From positions 1 to 64,000 of the forward strand of contig NZ_FNYS01000018.1 in assembly GCF_900109075.1 (NCBI RefSeq): a DNA stretch of 64,000 nucleotides, written 5' to 3'. The number at the start of each line of letters is the position of its first letter. Position 1 is the first letter of the stretch. Both the position numbers and the translations under genes were made by a program. The stretch comes from Myroides marinus (lineage in GTDB: Bacteria; Bacteroidota; Bacteroidia; Flavobacteriales; Flavobacteriaceae). Below are positions 1 to 8,917 of this stretch, piece after piece. Below the pieces are notes generated by a model. The model saw only the letters and a list, made by a program, of their open reading frames with translations, did no database searches and was not told where the DNA came from.

Positions 1-243
1 ATCAGCGTCTTTATTCTTAGATAAAGAAAACACAGAACTAATACCGATAATGGGAAGTATTAAAAGTATGGAAATTAAGTCCTTAAATGTATAACCCGAT
101 TTTTTACACCAATCAAACTGTTTTGTTATCTTATTAAAGCCTAATATGTTTAAATGTGAATTTAAATATTCAGAACTCAACCAAACCTTTTTGAACTTTC
201 CTTTTATTTCTTGAACTTTAGTAATATCTTCGTATTGTAGCAT
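1..243 (-). mobile_element. Insertion-sequence transposase, N-terminal part only (runs off window edge)
   Basis: An open frame starts with ATG at 243 on the minus strand and continues unbroken to base 1, giving 81 codons. The peptide starts MLQYEDITKVQEIKGKFKKV and then has a hydrophobic stretch with the motif FKDLISILLILP. This combination is familiar from the N-termini of DDE transposases of Bacteroidota insertion sequences (IS4/IS1380-like), but the catalytic DDE region lies outside the window, so the family is not certain. It sits directly downstream of the shortened phosphatase gene at 310-639 and is the obvious cause of the loss of the rest of that operon. I could not define the terminal inverted repeat of the element. 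Confidence 0.55.
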
Positions 244-281
244 GTTTTGTACTTTGTGTGTCGTAACTTAAAGATACAATA

Positions 282-304
282 AAACCAAGGGATTACCTTG
301 GTTT
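282..304 (-). terminator. 9-bp perfect hairpin downstream of truncated phosphatase
   Basis: Arms AAACCAAGG and CCTTGGTTT with a 5-base loop lie 6 bases past the stop of the 310-639 frame and before the transposase start. On the minus strand the stem is followed by a weak T-rich stretch (TATTG). It may be a terminator, either of the old operon or one carried at the end of the insertion sequence to block read-through. Confidence 0.45.
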
Positions 305-309
305 ACATG

Positions 310-639
310 CTATTTTTTCACTTCTATAAGCCCCAGTTTTGGGTGCGAAACTTCAGATACTAATATAATTGTTGGATATAATGCGGTTTCTTCTGTACCC
401 CCAGAATAACACATTATAGATGGAATACTAAAGTAATTAATAGCTACTTCTGCCCAAATTTGAGCAAGATGACTTCTACGAGAATTATGAGTGCAAATAA
501 AGTTTAATTGTACAGGTTCTTTAGAAGTAACCTTTCCTTGTATATAGTATATTAAAGGTTGTAATAACTCTTTTCGTTCTTCTGATATAAATACCTTATT
601 TATAGACTGTTCTATAGTATTAAATAGAGTAGGATACAT
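310..639 (-). pseudogene. Truncated arsenate-reductase-like low-molecular-weight phosphatase
   Basis: The 109-residue frame carries the signature of the larger flavobacterial low-molecular-weight phosphatase/arsenate reductase family: CTHNSRRSHLAQ (P-loop with Cys and Arg, residues about 49-60) and CYSGGTEETA (about 77-86). These proteins are usually about 200 residues; here the frame leaves the family after ALYPT and ends in an unrelated tail (residues about 92-109), so the C-terminal half with the catalytic Asp loop is missing. It follows the DUF6428 gene by 20 bases in the same operon. The break lies next to a transposase, so I infer insertion or IS-adjacent deletion. A functional short protein is unlikely. 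Confidence 0.7.
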
Positions 640-659
640 AAAAAATTACTTTTTTAGGT

Positions 660-1124
660 TTAACAACATCCGGAACCTGGAGTACAACAACCAGTATTAT
701 CACTATTTACCTCCTCACTTTTTTGTGGAAAACCACAAGCCTCTTCTGCTAAACAAGCTGTCATTGTATTCTCTAAGATAAATACATTCGACTCTTTGTC
801 CAAAGCAAGGTTGTACTTACCGATAGTCTCGCGCTGATACTCTACCTCTACTTCACCATCTTTGATTCCTAATAATCTCTCTGACAACTCTATTATGTTT
901 AAAAGCTTCTCTGCCTTTAATTGATGATCATAATCATCAGCTATCCATAATTGGAAGTTTACTTTCTGATCTTTTCTAATGGTTCCTCCACAGTCGATAA
1001 AATTTCTATCAATCTGTCCTACTTCTGTGATATGAAAGTGAGCAGGCACTACACTTCCATTCTCTAACTTAAACACGACATCTTGCATAGCTGTCAATGC
1101 GCTTTTTACTTCTGATAATTTCAT
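660..1124 (-). CDS. DUF6428 family protein, Cys-rich C-terminus
   Basis: This 154-residue protein starts MKLSEVKSALTAMQDV at 1124. A longer open frame reaches 1268, but that would overlap arsR and run through the palindromic operator, so 1124 is preferred. It matches my memory of DUF6428 proteins, which accompany arsR and phosphatase genes in Bacteroidota arsenic operons. The middle holds the conserved HFHITEVG and FIDCGG stretches. The C-terminus is rich in cysteine (CLAEEACG, then CCTPGSGCC), which suggests binding of arsenite or a soft metal; this is inference. It lies between arsR and the truncated phosphatase, with its own copy of the operator directly upstream. Confidence 0.75.
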   Translation of the reverse strand: MKLSEVKSALTAMQDVVFKLENGSVVPAHFHITEVGQIDRNFIDCGGTIRKDQKVNFQLWIADDYDHQLKAEKLLNIIELSERLLGIKDGEVEVEYQRETIGKYNLALDKESNVFILENTMTACLAEEACGFPQKSEEVNSDNTGCCTPGSGCC

Positions 1125-1150
1125 ATTGTTACAGTTTATACTTATTAATA

Positions 1151-1166
1151 ATCGTAATATTACGAT
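1151..1166. promoter_or_regulatory. Perfect 16-bp palindrome, likely ArsR operator (copy 2)
   Basis: ATCGTAATATTACGAT is its own reverse complement. It lies between arsR and the DUF6428 gene, 27 bases before the latter's start, and recurs with one mismatch upstream of arsR at 1538-1553. The shared sequence continues as ACG TT for several bases on one side. ArsR/SmtB dimers bind such AT-rich 12-2-12 type palindromes, so repression of each gene by the neighbouring ArsR is a strong inference. Confidence 0.65.
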
Positions 1167-1188
1167 ACGTTGTTTTAAAAAAAATGCC

Positions 1189-1518
1189 TTAACAGCATTC
1201 GTTATTTTGTATAGTTTGTGAAAAGAACATACCAAACTCTTGTGCAAACTCATTCCATACAACTTCATCTATACAGTAGCACACAGACTTTCCTTCTACA
1301 TTACCTTTTATAATTCCGATGTTCTTCAATTCTTTTAAATGTTGAGAAATAGTAGCTTGAGCCAACCCTAATTCTTCTACTAAGTCACTACAAATACAGG
1401 CTTTCTGATTAATGATATACTGTAATATAGCCACACGAGCAGGATGCCCTAGTACCTTAAACATATTAGCCAGTCTATTCTTCTTATCGCTAAATAACTC
1501 TGCCTTTGTAATTCCCAT
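1189..1518 (-). CDS. arsR: ArsR/SmtB family metal-sensing repressor
   Basis: The 109-residue protein has the family layout: GHPARVAILQYI (about 24-35), then ACICSDLVEELGLAQATISQ with the paired cysteines CxC at the start of the DNA-recognition region, then HLKELKNIGII and the wing region GKSVCYCID. ArsR proteins leave their operator when arsenite or antimonite binds cysteines. The CIC pair, and extra cysteines at CYC and the terminal ECC, fit soft-metal sensing, though the exact ligand set differs between families. It is the first gene of the operon, with a 16-bp palindrome over its own promoter and another before the next gene, which implies autoregulation. Confidence 0.88.
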   Translation of the reverse strand: MGITKAELFSDKKNRLANMFKVLGHPARVAILQYIINQKACICSDLVEELGLAQATISQHLKELKNIGIIKGNVEGKSVCYCIDEVVWNEFAQEFGMFFSQTIQNNECC

Positions 1519-1537
1519 ATTATTGCTTAATTAACAC

Positions 1538-1553
1538 ATCGCAATATTACGAT
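1538..1553. promoter_or_regulatory. Near-perfect 16-bp palindrome over arsR promoter (operator copy 1)
   Basis: ATCGCAATATTACGAT differs from the perfect palindrome at 1151-1166 by one base. On the minus strand it covers TAATATTG, one mismatch from the TAnnTTTG -7 element, with a TTG 19 bases further upstream (complement of 1569-1571). An ArsR dimer here would block arsR transcription. Confidence 0.65.
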
Positions 1554-1607
1554 ACGTTATTGAAATAACAAAATATTTGTAGGGATTTTTTATTTACTTG
1601 ATTTCAA

Positions 1608-1615
1608 TACTTTTG
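1608..1615 (+). promoter_or_regulatory. -7 promoter element TACTTTTG
   Basis: This fits the Bacteroidota TAnnTTTG consensus and lies 26 bases before the ATG of the UBA-like gene at 1642. I see no TTG at the right -33 distance. Confidence 0.45.
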
Positions 1616-1641
1616 TAATTAGTAGTTCAATTTATTCAATA

Positions 1642-2232
1642 ATGACACTTGACAATCTAAAAATACTAAGAGAAAAAATAGCGATTCCTTTAGCAGTAGC
1701 AATTCAACTGCTCAAACAACACAATGGAGATATAGATCTTTGTATACAAGAATTTCATCAATCCAATATTTTAGAAATAGTAAATCAAACTGATTGTGAT
1801 AAATCTATAGCCCAGACATACTATCAAAAGAACCAATATGATATAGATAAAGCAATCCACGAAATCAATAATCTTCAAGTAATTATTACTACAAGAAATA
1901 ATCCGAAACCAAAAAATGAGATAGGTTTCATACTCTGGCCTGAAAAAGAGAATGGAGAATACTACAAGACTGTCAAACGAAATGATGCTTTTATTCCTAC
2001 TTCTGATTTTGACTACGTAAAAAACATCTTTGCTAATACGTGTGAAGAAGAGCCTTTTGATAGCTGTGGGCACAATTATTACAATAAAGAAGCTATCAAC
2101 CGAATAATTCAAAATATCAGTAACCTACCTACAATGAATGGCACAATCGAAAGATTTAAAGCTGAACTAATAGAATGGTTAGAGGATAAATGTAATTACG
2201 CTTATTACTTAGTTGTATATGGTAATCTTTGA
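1642..2232 (+). CDS. Hypothetical protein with two UBA/TS-N-like helical repeats
   Basis: I do not recognise a named family for the whole 196-residue protein. Residues about 5-38 (LREKIAIPLAVAIQLLKQHN...) resemble the UBA-like TS-N domain at the start of elongation factor Ts, which recognises helices in partner proteins; residues about 44-77 look like a second, diverged copy (YYQKNQYDIDKAIHEI). The C-terminal half (about 85-196) contains PFDSCGHNYYNKEAINRII and is rich in acidic and aromatic residues; I cannot assign it. There is no signal peptide or membrane segment, so it is probably cytosolic. It is monocistronic, divergent from arsR, and has its own -7 element. Confidence 0.65.
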   Translation: MTLDNLKILREKIAIPLAVAIQLLKQHNGDIDLCIQEFHQSNILEIVNQTDCDKSIAQTYYQKNQYDIDKAIHEINNLQVIITTRNNPKPKNEIGFILWPEKENGEYYKTVKRNDAFIPTSDFDYVKNIFANTCEEEPFDSCGHNYYNKEAINRIIQNISNLPTMNGTIERFKAELIEWLEDKCNYAYYLVVYGNL

Positions 2233-2300
2233 TGGTTTAAACAACACATATAAGAAACTAAAAACACTTTGCGTCTACTGGATATTGACGATGGAAATAC

Positions 2301-2337
2301 AAAAAAAAAGAGGATGCCCAAATAAATGAACATCCTC
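2301..2337 (-). terminator. Rho-independent terminator for the aldehyde dehydrogenase gene
   Basis: The stem GAGGATG/CATCCTC is followed on the minus strand by nine T residues. It lies 30 bases past the stop of the minus-strand dehydrogenase gene. Confidence 0.85.
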
Positions 2338-2367
2338 AACTTAAACAATTAAAAACTCTTATTACTA

Positions 2368-3768
2368 CTAATAAGCTTTATCAATATCAGTTACTCTGAT
2401 TAATTTCTCGTTTACGAATTCATGGATACCATATTTTGCTTGTTCTCTTCCATATCCAGACTTCTTAGTTCCACCGAATGGAAGTTCTGGTGAGATACCT
2501 GTTACGTGGTTAATGTACACCATACCTGTTGCTATCTGACGAGCAACTTTGATACCTCTTTCTTTATTTTCGGTAAACACACTTCCTCCTAATCCGTACT
2601 CTGTATCATTAGCCAATGCAATAGCTTCTGCTTCATTTTCCACTTCATAAATCATAAATACAGGACCAAATATCTCTTCACTATATGCATCCATCCCTTT
2701 CTTGATACCTGTTAGGATAGTAGGTTCCATAAACCATCCATCTCTATCTAATTTATGTCCTCCATAAACCAATTTTGCACCTTGCTCTACTGCTTTATTA
2801 ACTTGCTTTAAGACATCTTCTCTCGCCTTCTCACTACTTAGAGGAGCTAATTGAGTGTCGTCTTGCATAGGATCACCTACTTTTACTTTCTTCACTTGCT
2901 CTACTACTCCATCAATAAACGCTTTCGCTAATTTCTTATCTACTATTAATCGCTTAGGAGATACACACACCTGACCAGCATTCCACAGTCTACCCTCTAC
3001 AGCACCTTTAACTGCTTTATTAATATCTGCATCGTCTAATACTACAAATGCATCACTACCTCCCAGTTCAAGGGTTGTTTTCTTAATATGTTTACCCGCC
3101 GCGGCAGCTACGCTAGACCCTGCTGGTTCACTACCTGTAAAAGCAACAGCTTTTACTCGTGGGTCACCGATAATTGCTTCGATAGACGCCCCTGGCACGA
3201 AAAGATTAGTGTATACACCATCTGGTAGTCCACACTCTTTAAAGATAACTTCCATAATCTCCGCACATTGAGGGATATTAGAAGCATGCTTTAACACCAT
3301 CGTATTTCCTGCCATTAAATTAGGTGCAGCAGAACGTGTGATTTGATAGAACGGGAAGTTCCAAGGCTGTACACTCAAGATAGTACCAATAGGTTCCTTG
3401 CTAATAAAAGCTTCTCCATGTGGAGTTTTAATCTTCTCATCTGCTAATAATGTCTCCGCATTATCTGCATAGAAGTCAAATATATCAGCACATAATAGCA
3501 CTTCTCCTATTCCTTCTTTGTGCAATTTTCCCATCTCGCGAGTGATTAAAGCACCTAACTCTTCTTTACGTGTTCTAAATGCATTTGCTACTTTATGGAT
3601 AATAGCTGCTCTTTCTTTAATGGTTGTTTTTCCCCAAGTCTTGAAGGTTTTATCAGCTTTAGTTAAGATTTGATCTACTTGCTCAGCAGACATAACTAGA
3701 TACACTTTTTCTTCTTTCCCTGTAGTAGGGTTTATAGTTTTAATACTTGACTTTACTTGATTACTCAT
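2368..3768 (-). CDS. NAD(P)-dependent succinate-semialdehyde-type aldehyde dehydrogenase
   Basis: This 466-residue protein of the aldehyde dehydrogenase superfamily shows PWNFPF (oxyanion Asn about 137), FTGSEPAG (cofactor loop about 210-217), ELGGSD with the general base Glu about 234, and GQVCVSPKR with the catalytic Cys about 268. Length and the short N-terminus fit the Sad/GabD-like group that oxidises succinate semialdehyde to succinate; the true aldehyde substrate cannot be proved from sequence. It is a cytosolic enzyme, probably tetrameric or dimeric as in the family. The gene stands alone, has a strong terminator, and is divergent from the metal-export operon. Confidence 0.88.
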   Translation of the reverse strand: MSNQVKSSIKTINPTTGKEEKVYLVMSAEQVDQILTKADKTFKTWGKTTIKERAAIIHKVANAFRTRKEELGALITREMGKLHKEGIGEVLLCADIFDFYADNAETLLADEKIKTPHGEAFISKEPIGTILSVQPWNFPFYQITRSAAPNLMAGNTMVLKHASNIPQCAEIMEVIFKECGLPDGVYTNLFVPGASIEAIIGDPRVKAVAFTGSEPAGSSVAAAAGKHIKKTTLELGGSDAFVVLDDADINKAVKGAVEGRLWNAGQVCVSPKRLIVDKKLAKAFIDGVVEQVKKVKVGDPMQDDTQLAPLSSEKAREDVLKQVNKAVEQGAKLVYGGHKLDRDGWFMEPTILTGIKKGMDAYSEEIFGPVFMIYEVENEAEAIALANDTEYGLGGSVFTENKERGIKVARQIATGMVYINHVTGISPELPFGGTKKSGYGREQAKYGIHEFVNEKLIRVTDIDKAY

Positions 3769-3892
3769 AATTACTTTTTTTTTAGTTATTACTAATTTAG
3801 AGTTTTGATAATGAATTAGTTGAAAACTTTTGTTAAAAGTATTTTTTAGAATAAATAGAACAACATCTAAACTAAATAGTACAACTCAAAAA

Positions 3893-3924
3893 TTGCGAAT
3901 ATATTCTTTAAAGCAATATCTTTG
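3893..3924 (+). promoter_or_regulatory. Promoter of the heavy-metal export operon (TTG-N21-TATCTTTG)
   Basis: TTG at 3893-3895 and TATCTTTG at 3917-3924 fit the flavobacterial -33/-7 consensus. Transcription would start near 3930, giving a leader of about 108 bases before the DUF6660 gene. Confidence 0.55.
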
Positions 3925-4025
3925 TCCCATAACTAGTATGATAAAAGAGATGTTCTGGTAATGCAACAGCATTGCAAAGAGTAATCAATCATTACATTGT
4001 ACTTTAACATTTCATCCTTTTATTC

Positions 4026-4033
4026 TATATTTG
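4026..4033 (+). promoter_or_regulatory. Second -7 element TATATTTG just before the DUF6660 start
   Basis: A perfect TAnnTTTG match ends 4 bases before the ATG at 4038, so a transcript from it would be leaderless or nearly so. I see no TTG at consensus distance, so this is weaker than the upstream promoter. Confidence 0.35.
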
Positions 4034-4037
4034 TCCT

Positions 4038-4379
4038 ATGAAACAATTCAAAAGCATATTAAACCTACTTCTATCGCTAATCTTTTTAGCGATAAGCTTC
4101 TATCCTTGTGCGGATAGTTATGCGGGTGTGCTTGTTTCTCAAAATATAGAATCTACTCATTTAACTACTGTTGAACAAGCTGATTTAGATTACCAACACG
4201 ATTTATGTTCACCTCTTTGTAGTTGTTCTTGTTGTGCTGTTGCTTTAACAGTTGCTGATGTTATTACTATCATTGATTTTACTCCTACAGTAGTAATTCT
4301 AAAAACACCAATCTATCACAAAGAAACTGTGATAAGAATGGAATACCCTATTTGGCAACCGCCTAAGATAGTTGCATAA
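4038..4379 (+). CDS. DUF6660 family exported Cys-rich protein
   Basis: The 113-residue protein has a clear signal peptide (residues 1 to about 29, hydrophobic core LLLSLIFLAISF, ending SYA) and a compact cysteine cluster, CSPLCSCSCCAV, at about 57-68. This is the layout of DUF6660, a Bacteroidota family found in front of CusA-type efflux genes. I infer a small periplasmic or membrane-attached metal-binding partner of the CusA/CusB pump encoded directly downstream; the family has no proven function that I know of. The gap to cusA is 178 bases and contains no terminator, so co-transcription is likely. Confidence 0.7.
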   Translation: MKQFKSILNLLLSLIFLAISFYPCADSYAGVLVSQNIESTHLTTVEQADLDYQHDLCSPLCSCSCCAVALTVADVITIIDFTPTVVILKTPIYHKETVIRMEYPIWQPPKIVA

Positions 4380-4557
4380 GACTATTTTTATTTACATTCT
4401 CTAATTCTCATTAGAAGAATGGCTACCATTTATTTATACCCGTTGATTTATAAGGTTGACTATAACCTATAAGCACTTGTTGTATCTCTACTTTTCAGAT
4501 ATACAGATAAGCTTAATATTACTTTATATCTCAACATACTTTTAATACAAATACTAT

Positions 4558-7500
4558 ATGTTAGATAAGATCATACATTTTAGTATCCGTAATAAGTTTA
4601 TCATTGGACTATTTGTTCTTGGGTTAATCACTCTTGGGACATACTCGCTGATGAACTTACCGATGGATACTCAGCCAGATATTACCAATAATCAAGTTCA
4701 AATCATTACTTCTTCGCCTACATTAGCAACACAAGAAGTAGAACAATTTATCACTTATCCGATAGAACAGGCAGTGAAACCTATTCCTAATATTACAGAG
4801 CTTCGCTCTATAAGTAGATTTGGATTAAGTGTGATTACTGTAGTATTTACAGAAGATACTGATATCTACTGGGCTCGTAATCAAATATCAGAAAAACTAA
4901 AAACAGCAGAAGAAGTAATCCCTAAGGGTGTGGGTACTCCTGAACTAGCTCCTGTGAGTACAGGATTAGGGGAAATATACCAATATGTAGTTTATCCAAA
5001 AGAGGGATATGAAGATAAATACAACAGTATGAGTCTGCGTACTATACAAGATTGGATCATCAAGCCACAACTAGTGGGAGTAAAAGGAGTAGCTGAAGTA
5101 AACACTTTGGGAGGACAATTAAAACAATATGAAATAGCTGTAAAACCAGATCTTCTAAACAGTATGAATACTTCTATACTAGAAATATTTGATGCATTAG
5201 AAGCCAATAATGAGAATACTGGAGGTGCTTATATTGATAAGAAACCATACGCTTACTTTATCCGTAGTGTAGGTATGGTTAAAAGTATCGAAGATATACA
5301 GCGTATTGTAGTTAAGACTAATAATGGTACTCCTGTACTAATCCGAGATGTAGCTGATGTACGCATCGGTAGCAGTATCCGATATGGTGCTGTAACTAAG
5401 GACGGAAAAGGGGAAGATGTAAGCGGAATGGTGATGATGCTTAAAGATGCCAATACTCAAGAAGTAGTAAAGGCTGTAAAGGAGCGTATGACTCAAATAG
5501 AAAAGTCTTTACCTGAAGGGGTTGCTATCGAACCATTTATAGATAGAACAAAACTAATTGACAAAACAGTTAGCACTATTCAAACTAACCTTATAGAGGG
5601 TGCCTTAATCGTAGTATTCGTATTAGTGCTACTATTAGGTAACTGGAGAGCAGGACTTATCGTAGCCTCTGTAATTCCGTTAGCCTTATTATTTGCTATC
5701 TCTATGATGAAAATGTTCGGAGTTAGTGGTAACCTAATGAGCTTAGGAGCTATTGACTTTGGTTTAATTGTCGATGGGGCTGTAATTATAGTAGAAGCCA
5801 TCGTACATCGACTCCACGCAGGAAAGAATAGGACATTGACACAAGATGAGATAAATGACGAGGTATATGCAGCTTCTTCTAAAATAAGAACAAGTGCTTC
5901 TTTTGGAGAGATTATTATCTTGATTGTATACTTACCTATCCTTGCGTTAACAGGTATTGAAGGTAAAATGTTCGGACCGATGGCTATGACTGTATCATTT
6001 GCTATTCTAGGAGCCTTTATCTTATCGCTTACTTATGTACCTATGGCTTCTTCCTTATTCCTATCTAAGAAGGCAGGAAAAGAGAAACCAAACTTTAGTG
6101 ATAAAATTATTGATAAACTATATAGCTGGTACAAACCAATATTAGAAGGAGCTTTTAAAGCAAAAAGAATAGTACTTGGTATTGCTTTTGGACTATTTGC
6201 TATTGCACTAGTTGTTTTTGGGCGTATGGGAGGAGAGTTTATCCCTACTCTAGATGAAGGAGACTTAGCTACACACGTAATTATTTCTTCAGGAAGTTCT
6301 TTATCTCAAGAGATAGAAACAACAACTAAAGCAGAGCAAATATTAAAAGAACGCTTCCCTGAGGTAAAAATGGTTATCTCTAAAATCGGTAGCGCAGAGA
6401 TTCCTACTGACCCGATGCCAATGGAAGCTGCGGATATGATCATTATTCTTAAAGAGAAAAAAGAGTGGACTTCTGCCAAAACAAAAGAAGAACTAATCTC
6501 TAAAATGGAACATGCACTAGAGGAGATACCTGGTGTGACTACAGAATTCTCTCAACCTATTCAGATGCGTTTTAACGAATTAATGACTGGTGTGAGAAGT
6601 GATGTTGCAATTAAAGTATTTGGTGATGACTTAGATCGCCTAGCTAGTATAGGTGATGAGATAAATGGTCTTATCAATGATGTTCCTGGTGTTGCTAGTA
6701 CTAAACTAGAGCGCGTTAGTGGATTACCACAAATATCTATTAAGTATGATCAAGATAAACTAGCTATTTATGGATTAACTATTTCTGAGATTAGTCAAGT
6801 GGTTAGAGCTGGTTTTGCAGGAGAGACTGCAGGTGTGGTATATGAAGGAGAGAAAAGGTTTGATCTAGTAGTCCGCTTAGATAGTGGGTCTAGACAAGAC
6901 ATTGAAAACTTGAGAAATATGTTTATTCCCCTAGCTAATGGTCAACAAATACCACTAGGACAAATAGCAAATATTGATTATGAAGATGGTCCTCAACAAA
7001 TCAGTAGAGAGGATGGAAAAAGACGTATTGTGCTTGGATTTAATGTACGCGAACGAGATGTAAAAAGCGTAGTAAACGATATACAAGCTATTCTAGATAA
7101 GAAATTAGATATGCCTGATGGATACTTTATTACTTATGGAGGACAGTTCGAAAACTTAGTTGAAGCAACTAACCGTCTAATGGTAGCGGTACCAGTAGCT
7201 TTAGCATTAATATTTGTGTTGCTGTATTTTACATTTAAATCTACTAAGCAATCACTGATGATATTCACTGCTATTCCTTTATCTGCTATAGGTGGAGTAG
7301 CTGCATTATGGCTAAGAGATATGCCTTTTAGTATTTCTGCGGGGGTAGGATTTATAGCTCTCTTCGGAGTAGCTGTACTAAATGGTATTGTACTTATCGG
7401 CCAGTTTAATCAACTAAAAAAAGAAGGTATGGATTTATATGAAAGAATAATAGAAGGGACTAAGATACGTCTGCGTCCTGTACTACTGACAGCGATGGTA

Positions 7501-8907
7501 GCTTCTCTAGGTTTCTTACCTATGGCATTAAGTACTAGTGCCGGTGCAGAGGTACAAAAACCACTAGCTACGGTAGTAATAGGTGGATTAATATCTGCTA
7601 CTATTCTAACGTTGATTGTACTACCTATTATCTATTACTATGAAGAAAAAGGATTGGGAATAGGTAAAAAGAATAAAACAATCATAGCTTCTACTCTACT
7701 ATTATTAATTGGTTTAGGAGTGCAAGCACAAGATGTTAGAAAACTAACTTTAGAAGAGGCTCTACAATTAAGTGTAGAAAACAATAAAGGTATTAAAGCA
7801 GCTGAGTATAATACTAAGGCACAAAAGCAAATGACAGGTACTTACTTAGATCTAGCTAAGACAGATATATCTACAGGTTTTGGGCATTTAGATTCAAAAG
7901 ATAAAACAGATATCAACCTATCTGTTACACAGTCTTTTTCGCCTTTTACTTATGGAAAGAAGAAATCTGCATTGAATAAATCTTATGAAACAGCTGTGTT
8001 ACAACAACAAGGTACTGTTATAGTCACAGACTATGCTGTAAAACAAGCTTGGGAAAACCTATTATACGGTCTATCTAAAGATGTCTTGCTTAAAGAACAA
8101 GCTGATTTATTAAAGGATTTCTCTAAGTCAGCTAGGCTAAGATACGAAACTGGAGAAAGTACATTAATGGAAAGCAATGTTGCCTCTGCTAAAGAACAAG
8201 AATTAAGAGTTTTAATTACACAGAACAAGACGTTAATAGATAACGAAACTTCTAAACTTAAAGCACTTCTTAACTTAGAAGAGGACTTTGTCCCTGTTAG
8301 CCCATCTATTGTATATGATAAACACGATGCTGATACTTCATTTGATCTAAACCTTAATAATACTATACAGTTAGCTGAAAAAGAGATTGAAACTATAGAA
8401 GCTAATAGAAAACTAGAAAAAGCAAACTTATTACCTGACTTTTCTATTGGTTATAGTATTAGATCTGACTCTGGTACAAGTATAGGTAGTAATGGCGTAC
8501 CTGTTACGTATGGTAAGGACTTGCGTATCCCTAGTTATTCTGTTGGAATCTCTATTCCTATCTTCTTTGGTAGTCAGAATGCAAAGATTAAAGCGATGAA
8601 GTATGAGGTACAGCAAGCAACCATACAAAAAGAGTACTTACACAAACAACTAGAAGAAAACGTACAACAACAGTTTGACATTATTAAAGCTCAAGAAAAA
8701 GTAATCGATTACTATCAAGAGAATGCTTTAAAGAATGCTGCGCTTATTAAAGATCACGCTAAGAAATCATATAATAATGGAGATATATCTTATGTGGAAT
8801 ACATCCAATCTGTGGAGACCGCTCTAACAATTCAGATGAATTATCTAGATGCTATTCTACAGTATAACTTAAGCCATAATACACTTCATTATCTAGTCAA
8901 CCAATAA
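4558..8907 (+). CDS. CusA/CzcA heavy-metal RND pump fused to a TolC-like outer-membrane domain
   Basis: Residues 1 to about 1035 form a heavy-metal RND permease: N-terminal membrane helix, two large periplasmic loops, and in helix 4 DFGLIVDGAVIIVE (about 400-413), whose two Asp and one Glu form the proton relay of the CzcA/CusA group. From about residue 1040 a second hydrophobic export-like segment (IIASTLLLLIGLGVQA) leads into a TolC-type outer-membrane factor (KLTLEEALQLSVENN, then long coiled-coil helices) to residue 1449. One protein would thus supply inner-membrane pump and outer-membrane channel. Such fusions are known in Bacteroidota. Likely substrates are monovalent copper/silver or Zn/Co/Cd; the sequence does not decide. 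CusB follows 10 bases downstream. Confidence 0.9.
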   Translation: MLDKIIHFSIRNKFIIGLFVLGLITLGTYSLMNLPMDTQPDITNNQVQIITSSPTLATQEVEQFITYPIEQAVKPIPNITELRSISRFGLSVITVVFTEDTDIYWARNQISEKLKTAEEVIPKGVGTPELAPVSTGLGEIYQYVVYPKEGYEDKYNSMSLRTIQDWIIKPQLVGVKGVAEVNTLGGQLKQYEIAVKPDLLNSMNTSILEIFDALEANNENTGGAYIDKKPYAYFIRSVGMVKSIEDIQRIVVKTNNGTPVLIRDVADVRIGSSIRYGAVTKDGKGEDVSGMVMMLKDANTQEVVKAVKERMTQIEKSLPEGVAIEPFIDRTKLIDKTVSTIQTNLIEGALIVVFVLVLLLGNWRAGLIVASVIPLALLFAISMMKMFGVSGNLMSLGAIDFGLIVDGAVIIVEAIVHRLHAGKNRTLTQDEINDEVYAASSKIRTSASFGEIIILIVYLPILALTGIEGKMFGPMAMTVSFAILGAFILSLTYVPMASSLFLSKKAGKEKPNFSDKIIDKLYSWYKPILEGAFKAKRIVLGIAFGLFAIALVVFGRMGGEFIPTLDEGDLATHVIISSGSSLSQEIETTTKAEQILKERFPEVKMVISKIGSAEIPTDPMPMEAADMIIILKEKKEWTSAKTKEELISKMEHALEEIPGVTTEFSQPIQMRFNELMTGVRSDVAIKVFGDDLDRLASIGDEINGLINDVPGVASTKLERVSGLPQISIKYDQDKLAIYGLTISEISQVVRAGFAGETAGVVYEGEKRFDLVVRLDSGSRQDIENLRNMFIPLANGQQIPLGQIANIDYEDGPQQISREDGKRRIVLGFNVRERDVKSVVNDIQAILDKKLDMPDGYFITYGGQFENLVEATNRLMVAVPVALALIFVLLYFTFKSTKQSLMIFTAIPLSAIGGVAALWLRDMPFSISAGVGFIALFGVAVLNGIVLIGQFNQLKKEGMDLYERIIEGTKIRLRPVLLTAMVASLGFLPMALSTSAGAEVQKPLATVVIGGLISATILTLIVLPIIYYYEEKGLGIGKKNKTIIASTLLLLIGLGVQAQDVRKLTLEEALQLSVENNKGIKAAEYNTKAQKQMTGTYLDLAKTDISTGFGHLDSKDKTDINLSVTQSFSPFTYGKKKSALNKSYETAVLQQQGTVIVTDYAVKQAWENLLYGLSKDVLLKEQADLLKDFSKSARLRYETGESTLMESNVASAKEQELRVLITQNKTLIDNETSKLKALLNLEEDFVPVSPSIVYDKHDADTSFDLNLNNTIQLAEKEIETIEANRKLEKANLLPDFSIGYSIRSDSGTSIGSNGVPVTYGKDLRIPSYSVGISIPIFFGSQNAKIKAMKYEVQQATIQKEYLHKQLEENVQQQFDIIKAQEKVIDYYQENALKNAALIKDHAKKSYNNGDISYVEYIQSVETALTIQMNYLDAILQYNLSHNTLHYLVNQ

Positions 8908-8917
8908 TATCAAACAA

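Noticed and set aside
310..639. An intact short arsenate reductase
   Set aside because: The half with the acid loop is missing and the tail does not fit the family; the break is next to a transposase.
1125..1268. N-terminal extension of the DUF6428 protein
   Set aside because: It would overlap arsR and the operator; the family start MKLSEV at 1124 fits better.
7660..8907. A separate tolC-like gene at the 3' end of the cusA frame
   Set aside because: The frame is continuous with no stop, and CusA-TolC fusions are known in this phylum. Internal cleavage remains possible.
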